This document shows positions 17,123 through 24,385 of a stretch of DNA of 58,875 bases, piece after piece; position 1 is the first letter of the stretch; each line of letters starts with the position of its first letter. A program made the position numbers and the translations under genes. The stretch is from SZUA-229 sp041589455. Lineage in GTDB: Bacteria; Pseudomonadota; Gammaproteobacteria; SZUA-229. Under the pieces are notes generated by a model. That model had not been told where the DNA came from. It searched no databases and saw nothing but the letters and a program-made list of their open reading frames with translations. The stretch is taken from NCBI GenBank assembly GCA_041589455.1, contig JBFHVQ010000008.1, positions 1 to 58,875 of the forward strand. Reading direction: 5' to 3'.

Positions 17123-17476
17123 TTAACCACAACACAATGCCTGTGGCCGATCCACCATACTATTTAACTTGAGTAAATCCTGCTTAAACGGCTTGCCACG
17201 TTTATTCGCCTCCGCCGTCACCGATAAAACCTGCAGCGCCCAGGACTCAAGCTCGTCATTAATCTGATAATAAATCCACTGCCCCGCACGACGATCCTGC
17301 ACCAGGCCATCACTACGTAATAACGCCAGATGCCTCGATACCATAGGCTGTGATAGCCCCAACGCATGGGTAAACTCACACACACATAACTCGCCCTCAC
17401 ATTGCAGCAACATCAGACAACGCAGGCGGATTTCATTCGACATTGCTGAGAACAGCGTATTGGCTAGGATTTTCAT
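17123..17476 (-). CDS. arsR: arsenic-responsive repressor ArsR
   Basis: A 117-residue ArsR/SmtB-family winged-helix repressor. The motif ELCVCEFTHALGLSQPMVSRHLALLR contains the Cys-Val-Cys As(III)-binding pair at the start of the DNA-binding helix region, as in the classical plasmid R773 type. A further Cys pair ends the protein (ALCCG). The ATG at 17476 is chosen because a longer frame to 17566 would run through the operator. No ribosome binding site precedes it, and the predicted promoter puts the transcription start at or within a base or two of the ATG, so the mRNA may be leaderless (inference). Confidence 0.9.
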   Translation of the reverse strand: MKILANTLFSAMSNEIRLRCLMLLQCEGELCVCEFTHALGLSQPMVSRHLALLRSDGLVQDRRAGQWIYYQINDELESWALQVLSVTAEANKRGKPFKQDLLKLNSMVDRPQALCCG

Positions 17477-17482
17477 GGGAGA

Positions 17483-17511
17483 AATATATGATAAATCATA
17501 TATATGATCAA
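17483..17511 (-). promoter_or_regulatory. arsR promoter and operator
   Basis: On the minus strand, TTGATC (17511-17506), a 17-bp spacer and TATATT (17488-17483) form a good sigma-70 promoter. Two overlapping dyads lie on it: ATATATGAT-AA-ATCATATAT (17484-17503) and ATCATAT/ATATGAT (17495-17508). These are likely ArsR binding sites, placing the repressor directly over the spacer and -10 element. Confidence 0.75.
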
Positions 17512-17583
17512 GGATATATACGATTACAGGATTATGTGTGGAATTAATTGCAATAAGGCATAACAAGTAGGCCAGCCTGACAA

Positions 17584-17638
17584 TGAACTTCCCCCGATTT
17601 AGTGGACAACAAAGTCTAACTAAATCGGGGGAAGTTCA
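17584..17638. mobile_element. 55-bp mini-element with IS3-like ends
   Basis: Perfect 20-bp inverted repeats, TGAACTTCCCCCGATTTAGT at 17584-17603 and its complement at 17619-17638, flank only 15 bases. The terminal TGA and the GGACA that follows the left arm resemble IS3-family ends, so this looks like an internally deleted insertion sequence (MITE-like). Its right end abuts a truncated acetyltransferase gene exactly at 17638/17639. No flanking direct repeat is seen, as expected if one flank was deleted. Confidence 0.7.
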
Positions 17639-17807
17639 GCAAAAGCTCATACAGCTTGTTAAAACGCATGAAAAACTTAAACATGTTCTTCATTTTGAAC
17701 TTTATTACCTACCACAGCTCAAAGATTACTATCGCAAATTTGATTTTACGGATGAAACAGATGATATAGAGCTTTTACGGTGTAAAATTTTCACCAATCA
17801 CAAATAG
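17639..17807 (+). pseudogene. 3' fragment of a GNAT acetyltransferase gene
   Basis: About 90% identical over roughly 144 bases to the 3' third of the intact acetyltransferase gene at 19814-20236 (shared block starts QKLIQLVKTHEKLKHVLHFEL). The N-terminal two thirds, including most of the acetyl-CoA-binding motif, is missing, and the fragment begins precisely at the end of the 55-bp mini-element. An open frame continues leftward into the element (from 17583), but it cannot encode a functional enzyme. Confidence 0.85.
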
Positions 17808-18135
17808 GACAGCCACCTTAAGAATCACAACTTTATAATGATGACCATATATCAGTTATAACATTCATATAACACTTAACAACAAACAAACACCGCCAAA
17901 TTCCAACTAGCCACTTTTTCAACCTTGCGGGAACTGATTCATTAACTCAAGTAATGGCTACAACAAATTTTTTGCTTAAAAACCAAATGACGAAATTCTT
18001 TACACGAATTAATTATTGACAAATGCAACACTATTTAATCACTACTAGAACAGTAACTTATAATTATGGCGCAATTATTGCTGCACACACTACATCGTTC
18101 ACATATTCTGTTTAGTACGCAAAAGGAATTACAAA
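17808..18135. other. AT-rich gap without recognisable gene
   Basis: No coding frame of note on either strand. A TTGACA hexamer occurs at 18016-18021, but no suitable -10 is found at 16-18 bp. Short palindromes such as GTTATAAC are present. Base composition is clearly lower in G+C than the core regions. Confidence 0.5.
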
Positions 18136-18354
18136 ATGAATCTATGGAAATTTTCTACTACCACTTTAGCTCTCTCAACAAGTCCAAATTTAACGGTAAT
18201 TAAAAATTTGACAGCCTTAATTCATAGCGCATTTAGACAGCCCCGGACAAGAACAACTCATATCACTGATAGAAATTATTTCTACATTTCACTACGATTT
18301 AATCTTGGCGCTTCACAACCATCATTAAATCCACTGGGCAATATATTTACCTAA
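18136..18354 (+). CDS. short unrecognised open reading frame, possibly a remnant
   Basis: A 72-codon frame preceded by AAGGAA at good spacing before the ATG. The first 15 residues (MNLWKFSTTTLALST) look like the start of an export signal, but the hydrophobic stretch then breaks and the rest has no recognisable domain. It may be a frameshifted or decayed exported protein rather than a functional gene. Confidence 0.3.
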   Translation: MNLWKFSTTTLALSTSPNLTVIKNLTALIHSAFRQPRTRTTHITDRNYFYISLRFNLGASQPSLNPLGNIFT

Positions 18355-18428
18355 GACGAATATTCTTACTCCTCGAATCATTTTTCACATATTTTTTAAT
18401 TATTTATCACAACAAATGAGGGATCATA

Positions 18429-19334
18429 ATGTATAAATTCATATTTTACTTATGTTTTGGCATTACAGTTTTAGCCTGCGATACCACCAACAATAACAAT
18501 TTGGATAACATGACTGACGACATCAATATAAATGACATTACTGATATCGACAATTCATGCAACACAGCTCGCTCTAACCAGAAACTTAATACCGTTATTT
18601 CCCCACCATGCAACTTATCAGGGAAAAAAATTAAGCACACAGTTGAATCTGGCACAGGTATTTTTGCAACTTCAGGCGAATTCACCTTATCCACCTCTTC
18701 AGAGCATTCAATCTACGATATTAGCGGAGATAGTTTAAATATCTTTGATTCATCTGGCACTTATACATATACAACCAACGGTAACGAGACAACTATCACT
18801 TTAACAGACTCAATATTCTCCCACCTCGAATGCGTCTACAATTACACCTCTGCAGACTTTACCGGATTTTGGAGCTTCTTAAGACCTGACGGCTCACCGG
18901 CAAAACTCTCCTCTAATCTTCCCGCCTCAGGATTTCTTGAATTTGATTTCACTACGGGACTTGTGGACAAAGGAGAAATATATGGTGAACAGCCCTTTTC
19001 TGGCGTCCCATGGACAATACAGAATATAGTTATCACGCCAGATGAGAACGGTGATTTTCATGGTTCATTTGAGTGGCATTGGGGACTAATAAGGCACGTT
19101 AATATTGATTGGCAAATCACAGATCACGGCAATGGCACCGCTACCATTTTAACTCTTGACAAAGATGGAGACGGTGTACCAGGCATTCCATTGGAATTTG
19201 AGGATAAAAATCAGCCATTTTTGGGTTTCAACATATCACTTGATGGTCTATTAACACTAACGTCTGGAACATATCGATGCACAGCTACTTCAGATCCTGA
19301 ATCAATTCAATCAGGCACCTTTAACGAGATTTAA
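18429..19334 (+). CDS. uncharacterised exported lipoprotein
   Basis: A 301-residue protein with a lipoprotein signal (lipobox VLAC, Cys17), followed by an Asn/Asp/Thr-rich linker (residues 18-45). Two beta-rich parts follow. The first (about 65-140) contains SGTYTYTTNGNETTITLT, and a related SGTYRC ending closes the protein. The second (about 145-265) has aromatic strands (FEWHWGLIRHVNIDWQITD) and a calcium-like acidic loop DKDGDGVPGIP (about 238-248). Four later Cys residues could form disulfides. The fold and function are unknown; the second part resembles segments of secreted marine gammaproteobacterial proteins with a DGDGIPG loop. AT-rich composition and flanking duplicated genes suggest acquired DNA. 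A ribosome binding site (TGAGGGAT) precedes the ATG. Confidence 0.8.
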   Translation: MYKFIFYLCFGITVLACDTTNNNNLDNMTDDININDITDIDNSCNTARSNQKLNTVISPPCNLSGKKIKHTVESGTGIFATSGEFTLSTSSEHSIYDISGDSLNIFDSSGTYTYTTNGNETTITLTDSIFSHLECVYNYTSADFTGFWSFLRPDGSPAKLSSNLPASGFLEFDFTTGLVDKGEIYGEQPFSGVPWTIQNIVITPDENGDFHGSFEWHWGLIRHVNIDWQITDHGNGTATILTLDKDGDGVPGIPLEFEDKNQPFLGFNISLDGLLTLTSGTYRCTATSDPESIQSGTFNEI

Positions 19335-19813
19335 CCCATGCGCCAGGATAGATATAACAATCCCAATAATAAATCGTTATGCGGTACCTGGGAAACGGAG
19401 ATCACTTTATATTACTCCGTTTTCGTTTTTCGTAAAACTAAAACCCAATATGAGTGGCCACTCTAATATATTTTTACAAACAGCAACTCATATGGAATTC
19501 AGTATGTACGCGTATATACATTTAACATTGAGACTATTTATTCCAAATTATTTTAAGGATTATAAAAAACCATCAGTCAACTAATCGCTATCACAAGCAA
19601 TCTCTATTTTTTAGCTGTTGCCTGTAACCTGGCTTATAAAAACAGAACACAGAGCACTCCATATTCATGCTCTGTCCTACCCATAAATGACTCAGAACAC
19701 CAAAGGAATAACCTCCCTTTTATTATTGACAACTACAAATACATTTTCCACTATTAATACACTGAGCTTTTAACGCTAAAATCACACATTTTATAATTTA
19801 CTCATTTTGAACC
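19335..19813. other. AT-rich intergenic region
   Basis: Contains the terminator at 19393-19430 and otherwise no coding frame that I can support on either strand. G+C is low. No repeat shared with the gap before 18136 was recognised. Confidence 0.5.
19393..19430 (+). terminator. rho-independent terminator after the lipoprotein gene
   Basis: Perfect 8-bp stem AAACGGAG (19393-19400) / CTCCGTTT (19415-19422), 14-nt loop, then TTCGTTTTT-type T-rich tail. It lies about 60 bp after the lipoprotein stop codon. Confidence 0.8.
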
Positions 19814-20236
19814 ATGGAACTTATATACAAATTATCACACAACCACATTCATGACTTACACAATTTATATAAAGACGAATGGTGGACGAACACAAGAACT
19901 CTAGAGCAAACCAAAAACTGTGTTGAAGGCTCTCAAATAGTTATCGGTCTGGTCGACAACAACCAGCTGATTGCCTTTGTTCGCGTCATTACAGATTACA
20001 CTTTCAAAGCACTGATCTTTGATCTGATAATTAACAAGAATTATCGACACAGGAAACTAGGGCAAAAGCTCATACAGCTTGTTAAAACGCATGAAAAACT
20101 CAAACATGTCCTTCATTTTGAACTTTACTGCCTGCCTGAACTTAAAGATTACTATCGCAAATTTGATTTTACAGATGACATAGATGGTATAGAACTTTTA
20201 CGGTGCTACAATTTGACTCCCATAGACGCAACTTAA
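19814..20236 (+). CDS. GNAT-family N-acetyltransferase
   Basis: A 140-residue acetyl-CoA-dependent acetyltransferase. The core beta strand DLIINKNYRHRKLGQKLIQ carries the acetyl-CoA pyrophosphate-binding R/Q-x-x-G-x-G/A-like motif, here R-K-L-G-Q-K. The C-terminal ELLRC ends the fold. Substrate is not predictable. A truncated copy of the same gene lies 2.2 kb upstream next to an IS-like mini-element, showing a local duplication. Confidence 0.85.
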   Translation: MELIYKLSHNHIHDLHNLYKDEWWTNTRTLEQTKNCVEGSQIVIGLVDNNQLIAFVRVITDYTFKALIFDLIINKNYRHRKLGQKLIQLVKTHEKLKHVLHFELYCLPELKDYYRKFDFTDDIDGIELLRCYNLTPIDAT

Positions 20237-20324
20237 TTCTATAGGTCTAACTCCAACCTTCCTTGACTGTTATAGACACAGAAAGCAAAGCATCTCCTAT
20301 TGCTAGAATTAGCACCACTAATTA

Positions 20325-21209
20325 CTACGAACGTAGCTTTTCCAGTGGCACAGAAAACTCAGTCTGATCAATTTTCTTTTTACGCTGCATGGTCTTCCAG
20401 GCATGTCCATAAACCACTTCATAAGTAGCAGGTAATTGCCCATCACTACGAAATGCTTCATATGCATCAATTACCCGCTTTAGTTTCGACGGTGTAACCA
20501 GCCCGCGTTCTGCAGATTTTTTCTGAGTATTCAGTGTTGTGTTAGCACCAATGGCTTTTAGGTCAGACATAACCGACATCGCATCCTGATAGGTCAACGT
20601 CATCATATCCATATCCATTACTGGCTCTGCTAGGCCAACCTGTATCAGCTCATCGCCCAGATCATGCATATCGGTGAATTCATTGACATGCGCAAAATCA
20701 TCTGCCTGCGCCCAGCTTTGTTTAAGCTCCTTTAAAGTATCGGGGCCAAAGGTGGTAAACATTAATAAACCATTTGGTTTGAGTATCCGTTTGAATTCGG
20801 TGAATACTTTCTGGTAGTCACACCACTGCAACATTAAATTTGAAAACACCAGATCGACCGACTCGTCTTCCAGTGGAATGTCTTCTGCATCCGCGCACAG
20901 TAATTCAGGCTTGCGCAACCAGCCACCTTTTTTACGTGTCTGTTTGAGCATTTCCGGTGACAGGTCTAGGGAGATAACTTTCGCTTTTTTAAATTTATTT
21001 AATAGCCCCTGTGTACCCCAACCAGTACCGCAACCCACATCGATAATTTTATCGGGCTTTATGCAGGTTAAATCGATACGCTGCAATAAGTCTTCACATA
21101 CCTGGCGCTGCAATACTGCAGATGATTCATAACGAATCGCCTTGGCATCAAAGTGGCGCTGTATCCGGTTTTTTTGCTGATCGTTTGGTCTGTGTCTAGC
21201 TTGATTCAT
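20325..21209 (-). CDS. bioC: malonyl-ACP O-methyltransferase BioC
   Basis: Methylates malonyl-ACP so that the fatty-acid machinery can build the pimeloyl chain of biotin. The protein (294 residues from this start) has the class I SAM site IIDVGCGTGWGTQGL, the acidic residue in ISLDLSPEM, and the BioC-type sequence FSNLMLQWCDY. The ATG at 21209 is preferred because the longer frame begins with a GTG at 21242 inside bioH; 7 bp separate it from the bioH stop. Other bio genes (bioA, B, D, F) are not in this window. Confidence 0.9.
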   Translation of the reverse strand: MNQARHRPNDQQKNRIQRHFDAKAIRYESSAVLQRQVCEDLLQRIDLTCIKPDKIIDVGCGTGWGTQGLLNKFKKAKVISLDLSPEMLKQTRKKGGWLRKPELLCADAEDIPLEDESVDLVFSNLMLQWCDYQKVFTEFKRILKPNGLLMFTTFGPDTLKELKQSWAQADDFAHVNEFTDMHDLGDELIQVGLAEPVMDMDMMTLTYQDAMSVMSDLKAIGANTTLNTQKKSAERGLVTPSKLKRVIDAYEAFRSDGQLPATYEVVYGHAWKTMQRKKKIDQTEFSVPLEKLRS

Positions 21210-21216
21210 TAGAGCT

Positions 21217-21999
21217 CTAACGTTTTTCCAAAGTTTTTGCACACTGTTTTAGTTGCTGCGCAAACTCTTTGGTATGAGATAAAAATGGCGCATGCCCTGC
21301 CTTTTCATATAGTTCCACCTGCGCTTCGGGCATCAGCTTATTTATTGCCTGCGACAGCTCTTTGGGCACCAGTCCATCCTGCCCTCCCAGTGCCCAGCTA
21401 ACCGGCTGTGTGATTTGTGATAACTGTTCACGTAAATCAGTGCACTTGAGAACATCAAGCCCGGCATTCAGGCTATGTTGATTCGGTGGAATCTGCTGTA
21501 AAATTTTTTCACGTAATGCACGCAATGTTTTTCGACCAGACTCTGAGCCCTTAACCTGCAATGACAGGAAGCGACGAATTGTACCTGAAAAGTCTGCCTC
21601 TAGAGAATCTGCAAACTGCTCGAACACACTAGCATCAACGCCACTTACCCAGTTATTACGACCCACAAAGCATGGGTTTGTACTGACCAGTAATAGCGCA
21701 TCGACCAGACCCGTTTGCTGCAAAGCCAGCTGAATACAGGGCAAGGCACCCAGTGACCAGCCCACCAGTAACAACGGGCTACCGTCTTCCTTTAATTGCT
21801 CGCAAGTTTGCTGTAACGCATCTGTCAGATCCTGCAAATTATCAAAGTGCTGCTGATGCTGCTCGCCATGCCCTGGCAAATCTATTGCGAACAATTCAAG
21901 CTCGTCACCCAGCAACTCCTGCACTGGCTGCCACACACATTGATTCATACCCCAGCCATGCACCATCAGCACACGCACGGAAGATTCTGTCATCAGCAT
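21217..21999 (-). CDS. bioH: pimeloyl-ACP methyl ester esterase BioH
   Basis: Alpha/beta hydrolase of 260 residues that removes the methyl ester at the end of pimeloyl-ACP synthesis. Visible elements are the oxyanion motif VHGWGMN, the nucleophile elbow GWSLGA, an acid in ALGGQDGLVP and the catalytic His in AGHAPFLSH. Specific assignment rests on its position directly before bioC, the usual bioH-bioC order. GGGTGA seven bases before the ATG supports the start. It is divergent from plsY. Confidence 0.9.
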   Translation of the reverse strand: MLMTESSVRVLMVHGWGMNQCVWQPVQELLGDELELFAIDLPGHGEQHQQHFDNLQDLTDALQQTCEQLKEDGSPLLLVGWSLGALPCIQLALQQTGLVDALLLVSTNPCFVGRNNWVSGVDASVFEQFADSLEADFSGTIRRFLSLQVKGSESGRKTLRALREKILQQIPPNQHSLNAGLDVLKCTDLREQLSQITQPVSWALGGQDGLVPKELSQAINKLMPEAQVELYEKAGHAPFLSHTKEFAQQLKQCAKTLEKR

Positions 22000-22068
22000 T
22001 GAGAATTCACCCGCCCTGATTTTCGTGCTACATTGCGCGTTTTGAAGTTCACCTGTCAGGACACCTTT

Positions 22069-22689
22069 GTGGATCTATTACAGCAGCCCATTATACTCAT
22101 TATTGGCTTTGCCCTGTTCGGCTATTTACTGGGGTCAGTATCTACCGCCATCATCACCTGCAAACTCATGGGGTTATCTGACCCTCGCACCGTCGGCTCC
22201 AATAATCCTGGCGCGACAAATGTTTTGCGCGCAGGCGGTAAGAAAGCGGCAGTGATTACGCTACTTGGCGACATGCTGAAGGGCCTGCTCCCGGTACTGA
22301 TCGTGGTGTTATTAGAGATGCCAGAGGAAGTCATTGCCGCTACTGGTATAGCCGCTTTTCTGGGACACCTTTATCCTGTCTACTATGGCTTCAAGGGCGG
22401 CAAGGGCGTCGCGACTATATTAGGTGTACTTTTAGGCATTCACTGGCAACTCGGCCTGGGCACGATTGCTATCTGGTTAGCCATGGCGTTCACCTTCCGC
22501 TACTCATCACTTTCAGCCTTAGTTGCGGCCGCTTGTTCACCAATATTAAGCTGGTTTATTTCCGGATCGCAGATCATCACCGCCAGTGTTGCAGTCATGG
22601 CTGCCATATTAATATGGCGTCATCGCAGCAATATTAAAAAACTGCTGTCAGGTGAAGAAGACAAGATTGGTCGTAAGAAGTCGGCTTAA
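22069..22689 (+). CDS. plsY: acyl-phosphate:glycerol-3-phosphate acyltransferase PlsY
   Basis: Inner-membrane enzyme that transfers an acyl group from acyl-phosphate to glycerol-3-phosphate, the first step of phospholipid synthesis. The 206-residue protein has five hydrophobic segments and the PlsY signatures GSVSTA, GSNNPGATNVLRAGGKK and FKGGKGVAT. A GTG at 22069 is chosen as start because TCAGGA lies eight bases upstream; the longer frame begins at a TTG (22033) with no support. Confidence 0.92.
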   Translation: MDLLQQPIILIIGFALFGYLLGSVSTAIITCKLMGLSDPRTVGSNNPGATNVLRAGGKKAAVITLLGDMLKGLLPVLIVVLLEMPEEVIAATGIAAFLGHLYPVYYGFKGGKGVATILGVLLGIHWQLGLGTIAIWLAMAFTFRYSSLSALVAAACSPILSWFISGSQIITASVAVMAAILIWRHRSNIKKLLSGEEDKIGRKKSA

Positions 22690-22733
22690 GCCCCTAACAC
22701 ACTATCTTCGCTTAAGGTGTGTGGTGTCAAAAC

Positions 22734-22768
22734 CGGGGACAGAGCTTAAAAAGCAAGGTCTGTCCCCG
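22734..22768. repeat. REP-like hairpin, GGGGACAGA type
   Basis: Perfect 10-bp arms CGGGGACAGA (22734-22743) and TCTGTCCCCG (22759-22768), with a nested GCTT/AAGC stem in the loop. No T-run follows. The form matches REP-type palindromes that spread with REP-associated tyrosine transposases; a decayed transposase of that kind lies at 57.1-57.7 kb. Confidence 0.7.
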
Positions 22769-22845
22769 ATGGATAAGTGCTGAGATAATTTCTTCTATCA
22801 AGGCATCGAGAGCCTGATAAAGTGACTCTCTGGAACTTCTCCAGC

Positions 22846-22880
22846 GGGGTCAGACCACCGCTTTCTGGTGCTCTGACCCC
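22846..22880. repeat. REP-like hairpin, GGGGTCAGA type
   Basis: Perfect 9-bp arms GGGGTCAGA (22846-22854) and TCTGACCCC (22872-22880), with a nested CACC/GGTG stem. It has the same size (35 bp) and architecture as the hairpin 78 bp upstream, differing by A/T at the fifth base of the arm. It lies between plsY and the convergent tsaD. Confidence 0.7.
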
Positions 22881-22979
22881 TGTTGTTAATCCACCTGCCT
22901 CAAACGAAGCTCATATTTGTTATAGTTTTGACACCACCTACTCTCAACGAAGCCAGCTCCCCTTCTTCATCGCCAAACA

Positions 22980-24005
22980 TCAAACCGCTTCCAGCTCACC
23001 CATCGGCCAACGCGCTCGCGCATTTATTTCTAGCGGCTCTGTCTGCCCCGCCATTAATCTCAGGCAACCGGCATAAGCGATCATCGCGCCATTATCGGTA
23101 CAGAATTCAATTCTTGGATAATACAGTTGACCACCCTGCTTCTGCATCATCGTTTGCAGTGACTCACGCAAACGCAGATTCGCACCCACACCCCCGGCAA
23201 TCACCAGGGTTTCTGCACCGACCTGTTCGACCGCCCTTCGACACTTTATAGTTAGTGTATCCACCACCGCTTCTTCAAACGCTCTGCAGATATTGGCTTT
23301 AGTCTGTTCATCTTCGTTGCCGGCGGCCACTTCTTTCTGCCAGGTATTCAGGGTAAAGGTTTTTAATCCGCTAAAACTAAACTCCAGTCCGGGGCGATCG
23401 ATCATTGGCCTCGGAAATTTATACTTACCCGCCTCGCCCTGCTGCGCCAGTTTTGCCAGTACCGGCCCACCGGGATAACCCAGCCCCAGTAATTTGGCGG
23501 TTTTATCGAAGGCTTCACCCGCTGCATCATCCAGACTTTCACCCAGCAGTTCATACTGGCCAATGCCTTTTACTTCCGCCAGTAAGGTATGACCTCCAGA
23601 CACTAGTAAGGCAACAAATGGGAATTCTGGTGCCGATTCTTCTAACATAGGCGCCAGTAAATGACCTTCCATATGATGCACACCAATCGCGGGAATACCC
23701 AGTGCCATTGCCATGGCCCTGCCAGTTGAAGCGCCCACCATCAGTGCACCAATCAAACCAGGGCCTGCGGTATAGGCAATCCCATCGAGCTGTGTTTTAT
23801 CCACACTGGCTTCCGCGAGAGCCTTTTCTGCCAGCGGCAACAGGTAACGTACATGGTCGCGGGAAGCCAACTCCGGCACCACGCCACCATATTCACCATG
23901 CAGTGCCACCTGCGAATGAAGCGCATGGGAAAGTAGCCCACGCTCTGAGTCATAAACCGCTAATCCGGTCTCATCACAAGAAGATTCAATGCCTAATACA
24001 ATCAT
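22980..24005 (-). CDS. tsaD: tRNA threonylcarbamoyladenosine transferase subunit TsaD
   Basis: Transfers the threonylcarbamoyl group to A37 of ANN-decoding tRNAs, with TsaB and TsaE. The 341-residue ASKHA-fold protein starts with GIESSCDETG, has the metal-binding HMEGH motif (about 110-114) and the nucleotide-binding segments ALLVSGGHT and IAGGVGANLRLR. It is divergent from rpsU, the usual gammaproteobacterial arrangement. Confidence 0.97.
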   Translation of the reverse strand: MIVLGIESSCDETGLAVYDSERGLLSHALHSQVALHGEYGGVVPELASRDHVRYLLPLAEKALAEASVDKTQLDGIAYTAGPGLIGALMVGASTGRAMAMALGIPAIGVHHMEGHLLAPMLEESAPEFPFVALLVSGGHTLLAEVKGIGQYELLGESLDDAAGEAFDKTAKLLGLGYPGGPVLAKLAQQGEAGKYKFPRPMIDRPGLEFSFSGLKTFTLNTWQKEVAAGNEDEQTKANICRAFEEAVVDTLTIKCRRAVEQVGAETLVIAGGVGANLRLRESLQTMMQKQGGQLYYPRIEFCTDNGAMIAYAGCLRLMAGQTEPLEINARARWPMGELEAV

Positions 24006-24030
24006 TACTATCCAATTCTGCAGATTTATT

Positions 24031-24058
24031 TTGGTAATTACGGAAAAACTGATATAAT
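24031..24058 (+). promoter_or_regulatory. predicted sigma-70 promoter of rpsU
   Basis: TTGGTA (24031-24036), 16-bp spacer, perfect TATAAT (24053-24058). Transcription would begin near 24065, giving a leader of about 64 nt before rpsU. It lies in the tsaD-rpsU divergent gap. Confidence 0.7.
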
Positions 24059-24128
24059 CCCGCGGTTCTACGGCAGGCCTTTTGTGCTGCTATTAACAGA
24101 TTACCCAATTTTAGAGTGAGAATTCTGA

Positions 24129-24356
24129 ATGCCACAAGTTAAAGTTAAAGACAACGAGCCATTTGACGTTGCTCTGCGTCGTTTCAAGCGTTCATGCGAG
24201 AAAGCCGGTATTTTAACCGAAATCCGTCGTCGTGAGTGCTACGAAAAACCAACAACCGAACGTAAGCGTAAAGCTGCTGCTGCGGTTAAGCGCAACCTGA
24301 AGAAGCTATCAAAAGAGCGCGAGCGTCTGACTCGTAATCCTCATCGTCGCCGCTAA
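24129..24356 (+). CDS. rpsU: 30S ribosomal protein S21
   Basis: Small basic protein of the 30S platform, 75 residues, with the S21 core DNEPFDVALRRFKRSCEKAGIL and REYEKPTTERKRK-like segment (here RRECYEKPTTERKRK). It is a few residues longer than the E. coli form at the C-terminus. GTGAG about eight bases upstream serves as ribosome binding site. It heads rpsU-yqeY; dnaG and rpoD, the classic next genes, are not here. Confidence 0.97.
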   Translation: MPQVKVKDNEPFDVALRRFKRSCEKAGILTEIRRRECYEKPTTERKRKAAAAVKRNLKKLSKERERLTRNPHRRR

Positions 24357-24385
24357 TTAGACATTAGAAATAAAGGCCTGACGAT

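Noticed and set aside
18016..18064. TTGACA (18016) with TATAAT (18059) as a promoter for the short frame at 18136
   Set aside because: The spacing is 37 bp, far from the 16-18 bp needed, and neither hexamer has a partner at proper distance.
20255..20282. CTTCCTTGACTGTTATAGACACA after the acetyltransferase as a further IS end
   Set aside because: It shares CTTCC-TTGACT and GACA with the end at 57703, but the spacing differs and no TGA terminus or partner repeat is present.
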